Below, piece after piece: positions 38,660 through 47,238 of a stretch of DNA of 64,000 nucleotides. Position numbers and translations under genes: made by a program. Every line of letters starts with the position of its first letter. The first letter of the stretch is position 1. The notes beneath the pieces were generated by a model that was not told the DNA's origin, ran no database searches, and saw nothing but the letters and a program-made list of their open reading frames with translations. Source of the DNA: Planctomycetota bacterium (lineage in GTDB: Bacteria; Planctomycetota; Planctomycetia; Planctomycetales; Planctomycetaceae); contig QQVO01000009.1 of assembly GCA_003388505.1 (NCBI GenBank), forward strand, positions 1 to 64,000, given 5' to 3'.

Positions 38660-38750
38660 CGAATCAGTGTTGGCGGCCTGTCTCGCGGATTCTCGTCCTC
38701 GACAGTCCGAACACCGCTCGACGCGGACATATGGTAGAGCAATTTGCTCT
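38660..38750 (+). repeat. Dispersed ~95 bp repeat, copy B
   Basis: Matches 5762-5859 (reverse orientation) and 61785-61880: GAATCAGTGTTGGCG, CTGTCTCGCGGATTCTCGTC, CGACAGTCC-AACACCGCTCG and ACGCGGACATATGG, then the palindrome AGAGCAA-T-TTGCTCT at 38736-38750. It sits in the gap between the DUF1549/DUF1553 gene and the PPC-domain gene, with the palindrome 24 bases past the former's stop. It could end or attenuate that transcript. Confidence 0.87.
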
Positions 38751-38774
38751 GAGCGTGCGTACTTCATCATTTGA

Positions 38775-41018
38775 TCAGTGATTGAACAGGAATTCCTTGG
38801 TGTTCACGATCGCCCAGATCAGGTCTTGCCAGTTCTGCTGCGCCGCCTGCGAGGGATCCATCGGGTTGCCCTCGGCGTCGACGATCTGTTCATTGAGATA
38901 GCTGAGGGCGACTCCCATCTCGTCCGGACGCGGAGGCCTGGCGAACGCGGCGAGATAAAGTTCCGTGATCTTGTCCTCCGCCGGTTGCTCCGAGGCCGCC
39001 GATTGTTGCGCCCGCCCGTCCTTGGCGGCCAGCTTCGACTTCATTTCGTTGGAGTTGATCAGATGCAGACTCTGGGCCAGGCTGGAGGACTGCACCCGCT
39101 CGCACTCGCAGACACTGGCGCTGTTCGGCCGGCCGAAGACCTGCAGAAACGCCGAGGCGCTGTTGTAGCTGTTGTCCGGCAGGGCGACCGCCCGCGTTCC
39201 GGGCGGGAGATTGGCGAACAGAGTCGCAGCGCCGGTCACGTCGTCGATCGAGTCCAAAAGGACTTCCGCCTGCATCCGCCGGGGATAGAACCGCGAGTAG
39301 TTCTGGCGATCGACGAGGTTGTGTTCGTTCGGTTGTGAACTGAGTTGGTAGGCACGGGACTGAGTGATTGCGCGGATGAGATCCTTGAGATCGAACCCGC
39401 TGCTGATGAATCGCTCTTCGAGCGCGGCCAGCAGTTCCGGATTCGTCGGCGGATTGGTGTCCCGGATATCATCTTCGGGTTCGATCAGGGCCCGCTTGAA
39501 GAAATGCTTCCAGTAGCGGTTGACCAGCGCCTTCGCGAAGTAGGGATTGTCGGGAGAACTCATCCAGTCGGCCAGCCGCAGCCGCGGGTCTTCATCCGGA
39601 GGAATCTCGCCGATGTCGTCTCCCAGCGCCACCGGTTTGAGCATTTCGCCGGTCTTGACGTTCTTCGCCTGGGCGACGCCCCGCTGGTGGAAAATGAGAT
39701 CCTCACCGGCGGTGGCGGTCGGCTTGCGGCCGATCTGCGAGAAGAACGCCGCCATGCTGTAGTAGTCGTCTTGGCTCCAGCGCTCGAACGGGTGGTGATG
39801 GCACTGCGCGCACTGCATGCGGACGCCCAGGAAAAGCTGCGCGACGTCTTCGAGCTGTTCCTTGGGATCTTTGACCCGCTTGTACCAGGCGACCGGCGGA
39901 TTCCCGACGATTGTTCCGGTGGCGGCCAGCAGTTCGCGGACCATCTGGTCATACGGAACGTTGGCCAGAAAGCTGTCGCGAATCCAGGCGTGGAAGGCGA
40001 AATTCGCCGTGATGTCGGCGGCATTCTGCCTCTGGTTCTTCAGCAGCGGCGCCCATTTGCTGGCGAAGTAGTCGGCGTAGCCCGGGCTCTGCAGCAACCG
40101 GTCGACCAGTTGATCGCGCTTGTTCTCATCAGTGTTTTCGAGAAACGCGGCGACTTCTTCGCTGGTCGGCAGACGGCCGGCGATGTCGAGCGTAACCCGG
40201 CGGATGAACGTCGCGTCGTCGCACACCTCAGAGGGCGGAATCCCGAGTTCGGTGAGGTTGGCGAAGACGTGCTCGTCAATGAAGTTCTTCGGTTCCGGCA
40301 GCGCGCCGATCGGAGCGCCGAGCGGCACCGCGCCGGTAAAGGCGGTCACCTTGCCGTTAAAGCGAACCATGACGGCGACCTTGCCGGGGATGTCGTGCAT
40401 CTGCACGAGCCCGGCCCCATCAACTTCCGCGATGGCCGGGTCATTCGTCTCGTACAGGGCGAGAGGCGTCACGTCGCGGACACTGCCGTCGGAATACGTC
40501 GCGACGGCCTTCAGTTGTTGTTGCCCCTGCATATCAACCACCGCACGCGGCGGCTGAACCTCAATGGAAACGAGCTGGGGTTCATCTCCGAGTGAGAACT
40601 TTGCTCCTTGTTCGATCCACCTCTTGACCAACGCGTAACCCGCGGAGTCTCGCGCCAGCCGCACGCCGCCGCCGTGGGGCGCCTGGCCGGAAGCTTTCCT
40701 GAGCACGAGGCTGAGTTCCGGAACCGTGCGCGAGAGCCGTCGTCCCCGGCCTTCTTCAACCAGACTCTGGTAGTCCTCCGCCGGTTCGAAGCCGAGCAAC
40801 GAGAGTTGAAAGCCGTTCTGTCCGCCCCCCGCCTTGGCGTGGCAAACCCCCATGTTGCAGCCGGCCTTGGTCAGGACCGGCACCACGTCGTTCACGAAAC
40901 TGACCGGCGCAGCCCCGTCGTCGGCCGAACTCTGAGACGATACGGCCAGCGCGAGAACGATGGAACAGGGCAGCAGCGTTCTCAGCCGGAATCCAAGTTG
41001 AGCGCGATGAACGGACAT
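38775..41018 (-). CDS. Secreted BIG2/DUF1549/DUF1553 protein
   Basis: 747 residues from ATG 41018; an ATG three bases upstream is too close to the GAAGG site. Sec leader: LLPCSIVLALAVSSQSSA. Near the N-terminus is GCNMGVCHAKAGG, a Cys/His motif like the second one in the giant protein at 20 kb. A BIG2 Ig-like domain (IEVQPPRAVVDMQGQQQLKA), DUF1549 (FIRRVTLDIAGRLPTSEEV, CAQCHHHPFERW) and DUF1553 (NPYFAKALVNRYWKHFFKRA, ending LIWAIVNTKEFLFNH) follow. It heads the operon with the PPC and DUF1501 genes. Function unknown. Confidence 0.92.
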   Translation of the reverse strand: MSVHRAQLGFRLRTLLPCSIVLALAVSSQSSADDGAAPVSFVNDVVPVLTKAGCNMGVCHAKAGGGQNGFQLSLLGFEPAEDYQSLVEEGRGRRLSRTVPELSLVLRKASGQAPHGGGVRLARDSAGYALVKRWIEQGAKFSLGDEPQLVSIEVQPPRAVVDMQGQQQLKAVATYSDGSVRDVTPLALYETNDPAIAEVDGAGLVQMHDIPGKVAVMVRFNGKVTAFTGAVPLGAPIGALPEPKNFIDEHVFANLTELGIPPSEVCDDATFIRRVTLDIAGRLPTSEEVAAFLENTDENKRDQLVDRLLQSPGYADYFASKWAPLLKNQRQNAADITANFAFHAWIRDSFLANVPYDQMVRELLAATGTIVGNPPVAWYKRVKDPKEQLEDVAQLFLGVRMQCAQCHHHPFERWSQDDYYSMAAFFSQIGRKPTATAGEDLIFHQRGVAQAKNVKTGEMLKPVALGDDIGEIPPDEDPRLRLADWMSSPDNPYFAKALVNRYWKHFFKRALIEPEDDIRDTNPPTNPELLAALEERFISSGFDLKDLIRAITQSRAYQLSSQPNEHNLVDRQNYSRFYPRRMQAEVLLDSIDDVTGAATLFANLPPGTRAVALPDNSYNSASAFLQVFGRPNSASVCECERVQSSSLAQSLHLINSNEMKSKLAAKDGRAQQSAASEQPAEDKITELYLAAFARPPRPDEMGVALSYLNEQIVDAEGNPMDPSQAAQQNWQDLIWAIVNTKEFLFNH

Positions 41019-41239
41019 CATGACCTTCACCGAAAATGGGCGGGCTACGTTGTCGGAGGGCCAGCACCGGCCGCAAGTGCTGGAAACGGGGTAGGCAACT
41101 TAAATCCTACACTGGTAAGGCCCTGCGGTCAACATTTCGGCGACCATTGATGCGATTCGCGCGGCTCATCGGGGTGTGAAACGTCCGATTTTGACGCGAA
41201 GACGCGAAGAGGCGAAGAACCCCAATGATAGGGGTAGGG

Positions 41240-41640
41240 GAGTGACGGTCGCCCGGCTCCCCTCCCTCCGAACCGTGCGGACCACCCTGCGGGCGGTGCC
41301 CGTTCTCCCGCACACGGCTCTCCAGAAAGTAGGTCACCTCGTTGAGGATTGACAGGCAAGCTCATGAGCTGTGCGCAGGCTGAACAACTCAAGTTTGCCA
41401 AAGTAAGCCCTGGGCCAGCGCTGAAAGTCTCGGCCGGTAGACCTTGTCAATCAGACTGAACCATTGGCCTCCTTTCACTCCGCCGCGGGCGGACGAAACG
41501 GCACGGCATGGAATGTTCCGCGACGGGCATCCACACATCACGCCGCGGCAACTCTCCGGCCGTGCCGGCACCAGAGCTGTCAACATGCGGTCTGTCCAGA
41601 CCCAGGGTTTGGTCTACGCCCAGTTGTGACCTATTCCCAC
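41240..41640 (-). pseudogene. Deleted group II intron with reverse transcriptase remnants
   Basis: On the minus strand, an ATG at 41586 opens a frame containing GGVKGGQWFSLIDKVYRPR, the standard N-terminus of a group II intron maturase (LtrA type). It is followed almost at once, in another frame, by AYFGKLELFSLRTAHELA and CQSSTR-stop (41334-41408), the standard C-terminus. About 1.1 kb of reverse transcriptase is missing. Downstream, GAGAGCCGTGTGCGG and CCGCACGGTTCGGAGGGAGG (41262-41323) form the paired 3' intron structure, with an enlarged loop. The element cannot be mobile on its own. The terminal boundaries are approximate. Confidence 0.82.
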
Positions 41641-41789
41641 AAGGTGTTTTGTAGGAAGATCATAGTTCAAGGGAGTGGACGGTTCGAGGATTCCGTGGAG
41701 AGAGCCATGAAGGGTTCGATAGAGCGGCGCAAGGCGGAGTTGGAACGCGAGTGTGAGGTCGATTCCGGTCTGTTCGAGGAGGTCAGCGA

Positions 41790-42100
41790 GAGGCGGGCCT
41801 GGCGGATTATGAGGTTCGCAACTGGGTGGGCTGGCAACACCACATGACGCTCAGCCTGCTGGCCACTTGGTTCCTGACCGTCGAGACTCGGCGGGCGGAA
41901 AAAAAAGACACCGGCCATCACGCTGCCGCAAGTGCGCGGGGCCATCGCCGCGATCCTCCGCGCGAGCCTCGAGTACGATTCACCCCCCGTCGTCGTGGCC
42001 CGCATGCAGCAGCGCCTGATCCGAAATCAACAGGCCCGCTACTATCACTGGAAAAGCCGTAACATCCGGCCACCACTCAATCTTGAACGAAGACGTTTCT
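41790..42100 (+). pseudogene. IS701-like transposase C-terminal fragment, frameshifted
   Basis: GLADYEVRNWVGWQHHMTL and SLLATWFLTVETRRAEKK (from about 41796) change frame at a run of eight A (41899-41906). The fragment then continues as LPQVRGAIAAILRASLEYD, VVARMQQRLIRNQQARYYHW and KSRNIRPPL. This is the C-terminal end of IS701/IS4-type DDE transposases. The catalytic DDE region is absent. No terminal inverted repeats were identified. It lies next to the intron remnant, so the 1.2 kb gap is a mobile-element scar. A 12-bp inverted repeat GGCTGGGGTCGA/TCGACCCCAGCC lies just beyond (about 42142-42206). Confidence 0.78.
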
Positions 42101-42247
42101 GGGACAGTCGAACTAAGCTCTTCAGAAAACCCGCAAAAGGCTTGGCTGGGGTCGACCAGAGGGAGCCGCCCGACGCGAACGCTGGGGGCTTGGCTGCGAT
42201 TCGACCCCAGCCACCCTTCCCTGACAGCAGTTTTTCAGCAAAGACTC

Positions 42248-43423
42248 GTGGTCCGTCAATACAACCTTCTTCTGCCCCGCCAGGTTGTCTTCGGATGGGG
42301 ACGGCGTGCGGAGCTTCCCGAACTCGCGGCCGCGCCGTGTCGCCGTGTGTTTCTGGTGCGCGGATCGCGCACTCTCGATGCACTCGGCCTGATCGACGAG
42401 ATCGCCGGCGGACTGCGCACGTCCGGCGTGGAGGTGGTCGACCTGACGACTGTCTCAAGAGAGCCCCTCGTTGAAGATGTCGACGACGTTCAGGCGCAAT
42501 TGCTTTCGCATCGAGTTTCGCCGGAAGACGGCGTGATCGCAGTCGGTGGAGGAGCGGCCATTGACCTGGGCAAAGCCGCAGCAGCGCTGGCAACCAATCA
42601 GCACGGCGATTCTGTGCAGGATTTTCTGGAGGGCGTGGGACGCGGCTTCACGCTGAAACAACACCCACTGCCGTTCATCGCCGTTCCAACGACGGCCGGC
42701 ACCGGAAGTGAGGCCACGAAGAACGCGGTGATTTCATCGACCGATCCCCAGTTCAAGAAGAGCCTCCGATCTGATTGGATGATGCCGCAGACAGTTGTCA
42801 TCGATCCGGAGTTGACGGTTTCCGCTCCGCCGACCGTCACGGCCCACTCGGGCATGGATGCCCTCACACAGCTCATCGAAAGCTACGTCTCATGCCGGGC
42901 GCAGCCGGTGACGCGGGCGCTTTGTATTGAAGGCCTTCAGGCCGGTCTGCCGGCCGTCGAGGAAGCGTATCGCAACGGCAACTCCCGGCCGGCGCGCGAA
43001 GCAATGGCGCACGCGGCATTTCTGTCGGGAGTCGCGCTGGCGAATTCCGGCTTGGGAATCGCGCATGGCGTCGCCGCGGCATTGGGAGTGCATTGCAATG
43101 CGCCGCACGGATTAGCCTGCGCCGTGATGCTTCCGGTCGCATTAAAACTCAATCGCTCCTGGATCACGCACGACCTGGCGCGGCTGGCAAGGCTCACCTT
43201 GCAGTTGGAGATCGCCTCCGACGAAGAAGCCGCCCGCTGCTTCATCGAGCGAATCGAACAGATCTGCCGGCACGTCGGAATTCCGGACCGGCTCTCCGAG
43301 ATCGGCGCGACTGCCGGGCAGATTCCGGACATTGTCCGGAGTTCCCACGGCAACAGCCGTCGCGGCAATCCGCGCGAGATCAGCGACGACGAGTTGGCGC
43401 AAGTGCTGGAGGAATCGCTGTGA
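42248..43423 (+). CDS. Iron-containing alcohol dehydrogenase family protein
   Basis: 391 residues from GTG 42248; the frame extends upstream into insertion debris, but family length and the opening RQYNLLLPRQVVFGWGRR support this start. It has the NAD site GVIAVGGGAAIDLGKA, AVPTTAGTGSEATKNAV, and the metal ligands expected in HSGMDALTQLIESY, GIAHGVAAALG and NAPHGLA. The group III (iron) alcohol dehydrogenases oxidise or reduce alcohols and polyols. The stop overlaps the PfkB kinase start (GTGA), so the two work together, perhaps in sugar or polyol catabolism. Confidence 0.88.
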   Translation: MVRQYNLLLPRQVVFGWGRRAELPELAAAPCRRVFLVRGSRTLDALGLIDEIAGGLRTSGVEVVDLTTVSREPLVEDVDDVQAQLLSHRVSPEDGVIAVGGGAAIDLGKAAAALATNQHGDSVQDFLEGVGRGFTLKQHPLPFIAVPTTAGTGSEATKNAVISSTDPQFKKSLRSDWMMPQTVVIDPELTVSAPPTVTAHSGMDALTQLIESYVSCRAQPVTRALCIEGLQAGLPAVEEAYRNGNSRPAREAMAHAAFLSGVALANSGLGIAHGVAAALGVHCNAPHGLACAVMLPVALKLNRSWITHDLARLARLTLQLEIASDEEAARCFIERIEQICRHVGIPDRLSEIGATAGQIPDIVRSSHGNSRRGNPREISDDELAQVLEESL

Positions 43424-44346
43424 TCGTCGCCGCAGGTCTGTCTCCCGCCTGGCAGCGGATTCTCGTGTTCGATTCATTCGAAACCGGCGAAGTCAACCGG
43501 TCCCGCGCGAGCTGCGAATGTGCTTCCGGCAAGGTGCTCAATGTCGGCCGCGCATTGCATGCGCTCGGTGCAGAATCGAAAACGGTCTCACCGATCGGCG
43601 GCATGTCGGGCGCTTTGATCCGCACGGAGTTCAAGACCGACGGAATCGAAGCGGCCTGGGTCGACGCGCCGCCCCCGACCAGGGTCTGCACGACGATTCT
43701 CAATCAGAAGGACGGAACGACGACCGAACTGGTCGAGGAATCGGCGCCACTGGATGACGACGTCGTCACGCGGTTCCAGCAGACACTGAAGACCGCCGTC
43801 GACGAAGCGAAATCTGTCATCCTGTCCGGCTCGCTGCCGGCAGGAGTCCCGGCGGATTGTTATCAGCAACCGGTCTCCGGGACGTCCGCCAGACTGATCC
43901 TCGATTTGCGCGGCGACGAATTGCTGGCGCTGCTGCCACTGCGGCCGTTGGTCGTAAAGCCGAACCGCAGCGAGTTGGCTCAAACGCTCAGGCGTGATCT
44001 CAATAATGACGCCGACTTGGAACAGGCGATGCGCGACGTCAATCGGCTCGGCGCGGAGTGGGTCGTCGTCACGGACGGTCCGCGAACGGTTCGGGCTTCG
44101 CACCGGGACGGCTTCCTGCAGGTGGGGCCGCCCCAGGTTGACGCCGTCAACCCGATCGGCTGCGGCGACTGCCTGGCAGCCGGGTTGGCGGTCGGTCTTG
44201 GCAACGGACTGGACTTTGCGGAGGCGCTTCAATTCGCGGTCGCCGCCGCTGCTTTGAATGCGACCGACCTCCTCCCGGCGCGGCTTGGGCGATCCGCCGT
44301 ACAGGAGTTGGCGAACACGGTGTCGGTGACATCGAGCGCCCGTTGA
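43420..44346 (+). CDS. PfkB-family sugar kinase (1-phosphofructokinase-like)
   Basis: 308 residues from GTG 43420, overlapping the alcohol dehydrogenase stop by 4 bases, with GGAGG upstream. Family features: ASGKVLNVGRALHALGAES (substrate loop), SVILSGSLPAGVPADCY, PLVVKPNRSEL, and the catalytic NPIGCGDCLAAGLAVGL, where GCGD replaces the usual GAGD but keeps the catalytic Asp. The subfamily resembles tagatose-6-phosphate and 1-phosphofructokinases. The substrate is unproven. Confidence 0.86.
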   Translation: MIVAAGLSPAWQRILVFDSFETGEVNRSRASCECASGKVLNVGRALHALGAESKTVSPIGGMSGALIRTEFKTDGIEAAWVDAPPPTRVCTTILNQKDGTTTELVEESAPLDDDVVTRFQQTLKTAVDEAKSVILSGSLPAGVPADCYQQPVSGTSARLILDLRGDELLALLPLRPLVVKPNRSELAQTLRRDLNNDADLEQAMRDVNRLGAEWVVVTDGPRTVRASHRDGFLQVGPPQVDAVNPIGCGDCLAAGLAVGLGNGLDFAEALQFAVAAAALNATDLLPARLGRSAVQELANTVSVTSSAR

Positions 44347-44367
44347 CTCGCCCGCAGTTGAGCCCGC

Positions 44368-45561
44368 TCAACGCGTGATTTCATTCAGTATCTCAACTCG
44401 CTTCAAGTACGCGTCTTTCAGCCCGGGAACGATCCGCAAAGCGTTCTCGAAGTAGACCTGCCGCAGCACTTCGTCCGGCAGCCCGATGCCGTAGATGTTC
44501 CAGAATCCCTGCGGCGGGAACCGTGTTGGGTCGTCCACATACGGAAAATACTCGTCAAACGTCTCCAGCATGCGGAACTGCGGGTTCAGCTTGTCCGGCG
44601 TGCCCGGCCCGTCGGTTCCAAACAGGATGCGGTCCCGGTAGTCGAGGAAGAACTCGCGGGCCGTATACGGCTGCCGACCGAGTTCCGCGATGCGCGCCGA
44701 TGTCTCGACGTACATGTTGGGATGCTCGTCCAGCAGCTTGCCGAGCCGCTCCAGATCGACCGGCAGATTCGCCATGTGGGCGCAAATGAAGTTCGTCTTC
44801 GGGTGCCGCGCGATGACCCGCATTTGCGCCTCGATCAATTCGCTGTGCGAGGGGAACTCGTCTCCATAGAAGCTCCACTCCGGCCGACGATACAGCTCCT
44901 CCCACCTCTCATTCCGTGCATCGGTCGGCTCAAAGAACGCAATCGGGTCCGCGCAATGCCACAGCACCGGTACGCCCAGTTCTCCCGCCCGCTGCCAGAC
45001 CGGGTCGAACCGGGGATCGTCGGGAGCAAGCAGCCGCCCGTCGGCGTCCTTCACGCCGAGACCGAGATCCTTCAGCAGCTTGAGCCCGCACGCCCCCAGC
45101 CGCACCGATTCCGTCAGCTTGTCCGCCATCCGCAACCCGTATCCCGGCTGGTTTACGTCCCACGTCGTAAAGTCTTCCGGATCGCCGTCGCCCCTGTAGT
45201 CCATGCGGACGAAGACGACAAACCGATCCGGCGCGTTCTCGCTTAATCGCCGCAGGTGTTCTGCGACCCGTCCGCCCGCCTGCCCGTCGAGACTGATCGA
45301 GACCGCCACGTTGGCCGCGTCCATCACTTCAGCCAGTTCGCGGAGTTCTTCCGCGCTCAGCCGGCTGGGGTGCGTGTGCATGTTCACGCACGGGAACTTC
45401 GACCGCGTGAGCGGATGGGCCTCGACCTGCAGTTGAGGAACGGGTCGGAACTCGTCGAGAAAGAGCCGGGGTGCTTCGCCGTTCGGCGGTTCCCGGTCCT
45501 GCGCCTCCGCCGAAACAACCGTCGAGAGCAATATCGTCGCGGCGTAGAAGAGAATTCGCAT
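44368..45561 (-). CDS. Secreted amidohydrolase-2 family protein
   Basis: 397 residues with a Sec leader (ILFYAATILLSTVVSAEAQ). The TIM-barrel metal hydrolase features are NMHTHPS, GACGLKLLKDLGLGV, VPVLWHCADPIAFFEP, TNFICAHMANLP and ILFGTDGPGTPDKLNPQF. This is the ACMSD-like amidohydrolase-2 group, with His-x-His, His, His and Asp ligands. These enzymes decarboxylate or hydrolyse small substrates; secretion is unusual for ACMSD but common in this phylum. It is convergent with the kinase gene and divergent from the propeller gene. Confidence 0.87.
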   Translation of the reverse strand: MRILFYAATILLSTVVSAEAQDREPPNGEAPRLFLDEFRPVPQLQVEAHPLTRSKFPCVNMHTHPSRLSAEELRELAEVMDAANVAVSISLDGQAGGRVAEHLRRLSENAPDRFVVFVRMDYRGDGDPEDFTTWDVNQPGYGLRMADKLTESVRLGACGLKLLKDLGLGVKDADGRLLAPDDPRFDPVWQRAGELGVPVLWHCADPIAFFEPTDARNERWEELYRRPEWSFYGDEFPSHSELIEAQMRVIARHPKTNFICAHMANLPVDLERLGKLLDEHPNMYVETSARIAELGRQPYTAREFFLDYRDRILFGTDGPGTPDKLNPQFRMLETFDEYFPYVDDPTRFPPQGFWNIYGIGLPDEVLRQVYFENALRIVPGLKDAYLKRVEILNEITR

Positions 45562-45730
45562 GGGTTGGTATCTCGGTTGCGAGGGGAGTACCGGATCGGC
45601 TCAGCAGCGAGCGCACTGGAGGCGATCGGGCGTCGTTGACGATCCTCACGGCAGGTGAGAAACTGTCTGTCGAGGGGGGCGCGGGATCTCCCCGCCCATG
45701 TTGTATTGAATGGCTTACGAGGAGCGAAGA

Positions 45731-47050
45731 ATGCGGTTGCTTTCCCTTCCGGCTGTGGTGTTCGGACTGATGCTGGCATGCGGCTCGTCGCTCAGTCAAG
45801 CGGAGAACTGGCCGCAATGGCGCGGACCGCACAATAACGGGATCTCAGGCGAAACGGGAATCGCGACGACATGGAGCAAGAGCGAAAACGTCGCCTGGCG
45901 GCTGCCGCTGCCCGGGCCCGGCGGCGCAACCCCGGTCATCTATGAGGATCGTATCTTCGTGACCTCTTCGGATGGCCCCGAAGACGGCGCCGATCTGCTG
46001 CTGCTTTGCATTTCGACCGACGGCGAGGAACTGTGGCGGACCAAGGTCGCCGGCGGAAACAAGAACGCCCGCACCATCGAAGGCAATTCGGCCTCCCCCT
46101 CCCCCTGCACCGATGGCAAGCACGTCTGGTGCTTCTTCGGCACCGGCGTGCTGGCCTGTTACACGGTGGACGGCGACGAAGTCTGGAAGTTCAACACGCA
46201 GGATCGCTACGGCGAATTCGACATTCAGTTCGGAATGACGTCGACCCCCGTATTGCACGACGACTCGCTCTACCTGCAACTGATCCACGGGACCTGGGGC
46301 GGAGACTACAAGGTCGGCAAGGTCATCAGGCTCGAAAAGGAGACAGGGGAAGAAGTCTGGGCGGTCGACCGGCCCAGCCAAGCCGTCGATGAGTGCAAGC
46401 ACTCCTATGCCTCTCCGATTGTCTACTCCGACGGCGACACGGAATTCCTCGTGACGCATGGGGCCGATAACGTAGTCGCCTACGATCTGGAAACCGGAGA
46501 CGAACTCGGACGCCTCGGCGGCCTCAACGGGCCTTCGGACCTCAATTCCAACAACTACGACAACACGTTCCGCTTCGTCGCCACGCCCGCCTTTACCGAC
46601 GGCGTCGTCATCGTGCCGACCGCCAAGGCGGGTCCGCTCGTGGCCGTGAACATTCGCGATGATCTGACCGGCGATCTGACCGAACGCCCCGATGCAGTCC
46701 GCTGGGTCAATGACAAAACCCCCGACGTTTCGATTCCGCTGCTGGTCGACGGTCTGTGCTACGTCGTCATGAAGCCCGGCCAGGTCTTCTGCGTCGATCT
46801 CAGCACCGGCGAGGAACTGTATTACGAACGCATCCACAACGCCGAACACCGCGCAAGTCCCGTCTACGCAGACGGACACATCTACGTCTGCTCCCGCGAC
46901 GGCATCTGCACCGTGCTGAAGGCCGGCCGCGAGTTTGAAGTCGTGGCGGAGAACGACATCGGCAACGAACCGATCACCGCCTCCCCCGCCATCTCCGACG
47001 GCACCCTCTACCTCCGCTCCTACGACGCCCTCTACGCGATTGGCGAGTAA
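45731..47050 (+). CDS. Secreted PQQ-like beta-propeller protein
   Basis: 439 residues from ATG 45731 (GAGGAGCGAAGA upstream) with a leader ending SSLSQAENW. Repeats of the form W-x-F-x-x-x-D/G and V-Y-x-D-x-x-x-F/Y-V-T (for example SPIVYSDGDTEFLVTHGADN, PVYADGHIYVCSRDG) form a PQQ-like or outer-membrane-assembly-like propeller. Opening WPQWRGPHNNGIS is characteristic of planctomycete members. PQQ ligand residues were not identified, so it is probably a binding or assembly protein rather than a quinoprotein enzyme. Confidence 0.87.
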   Translation: MRLLSLPAVVFGLMLACGSSLSQAENWPQWRGPHNNGISGETGIATTWSKSENVAWRLPLPGPGGATPVIYEDRIFVTSSDGPEDGADLLLLCISTDGEELWRTKVAGGNKNARTIEGNSASPSPCTDGKHVWCFFGTGVLACYTVDGDEVWKFNTQDRYGEFDIQFGMTSTPVLHDDSLYLQLIHGTWGGDYKVGKVIRLEKETGEEVWAVDRPSQAVDECKHSYASPIVYSDGDTEFLVTHGADNVVAYDLETGDELGRLGGLNGPSDLNSNNYDNTFRFVATPAFTDGVVIVPTAKAGPLVAVNIRDDLTGDLTERPDAVRWVNDKTPDVSIPLLVDGLCYVVMKPGQVFCVDLSTGEELYYERIHNAEHRASPVYADGHIYVCSRDGICTVLKAGREFEVVAENDIGNEPITASPAISDGTLYLRSYDALYAIGE

Positions 47051-47062
47051 ATGACATTCGGG

Positions 47063-47098
47063 GTCGGCCAATGTGGCCGACTCGCTCCGCCGAGTCGG
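47063..47098. repeat. Two mutually exclusive hairpins, GACTCG family
   Basis: GTCGGCC-AATGT-GGCCGAC (47063-47081) and CCGACTCG-CTCCGC-CGAGTCGG (47077-47098) share the segment CCGAC, so only one can form. They begin 13 bases after the propeller stop. The second uses the same arms as the elements at 7393 and 19560. Confidence 0.6.
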
Positions 47099-47140
47099 AT
47101 GTCTACCGCCTCGATCAGAGATTCCATCGCAGGAATGCCC

Positions 47141-47208
47141 CTCGTTCCCAAACTTCCGTTTGGGAACGAGCTGCACTTTGTGCCCAAACGGAAGTTTGGG
47201 CACAAAGT
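47141..47208. repeat. Mirrored double hairpin between convergent genes
   Basis: CTCGTTCCCAAAC-TTCC-GTTTGGGAACGAG (47141-47170, 13-bp perfect stem) is followed by ACTTTGTGCCCAAAC-GGAA-GTTTGGGCACAAAGT (47175-47208, 15-bp perfect stem). The cores are reverse complements of each other, and so are the loops (TTCC and GGAA). The pair lies between the convergent propeller and PmoA-like genes and could act as a two-way terminator or a cruciform-forming element. Confidence 0.8.
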
Positions 47209-47238
47209 GAGGGAGCTTCGCGGCGAACGGAAACCGAA

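Noticed and set aside
38651-38770. N-terminal extension of the PPC-domain protein
   Set aside because: The extra codons lie in the dispersed repeat and would put the leader 40 residues into the protein; the ATG at 38650 gives a proper signal peptide.
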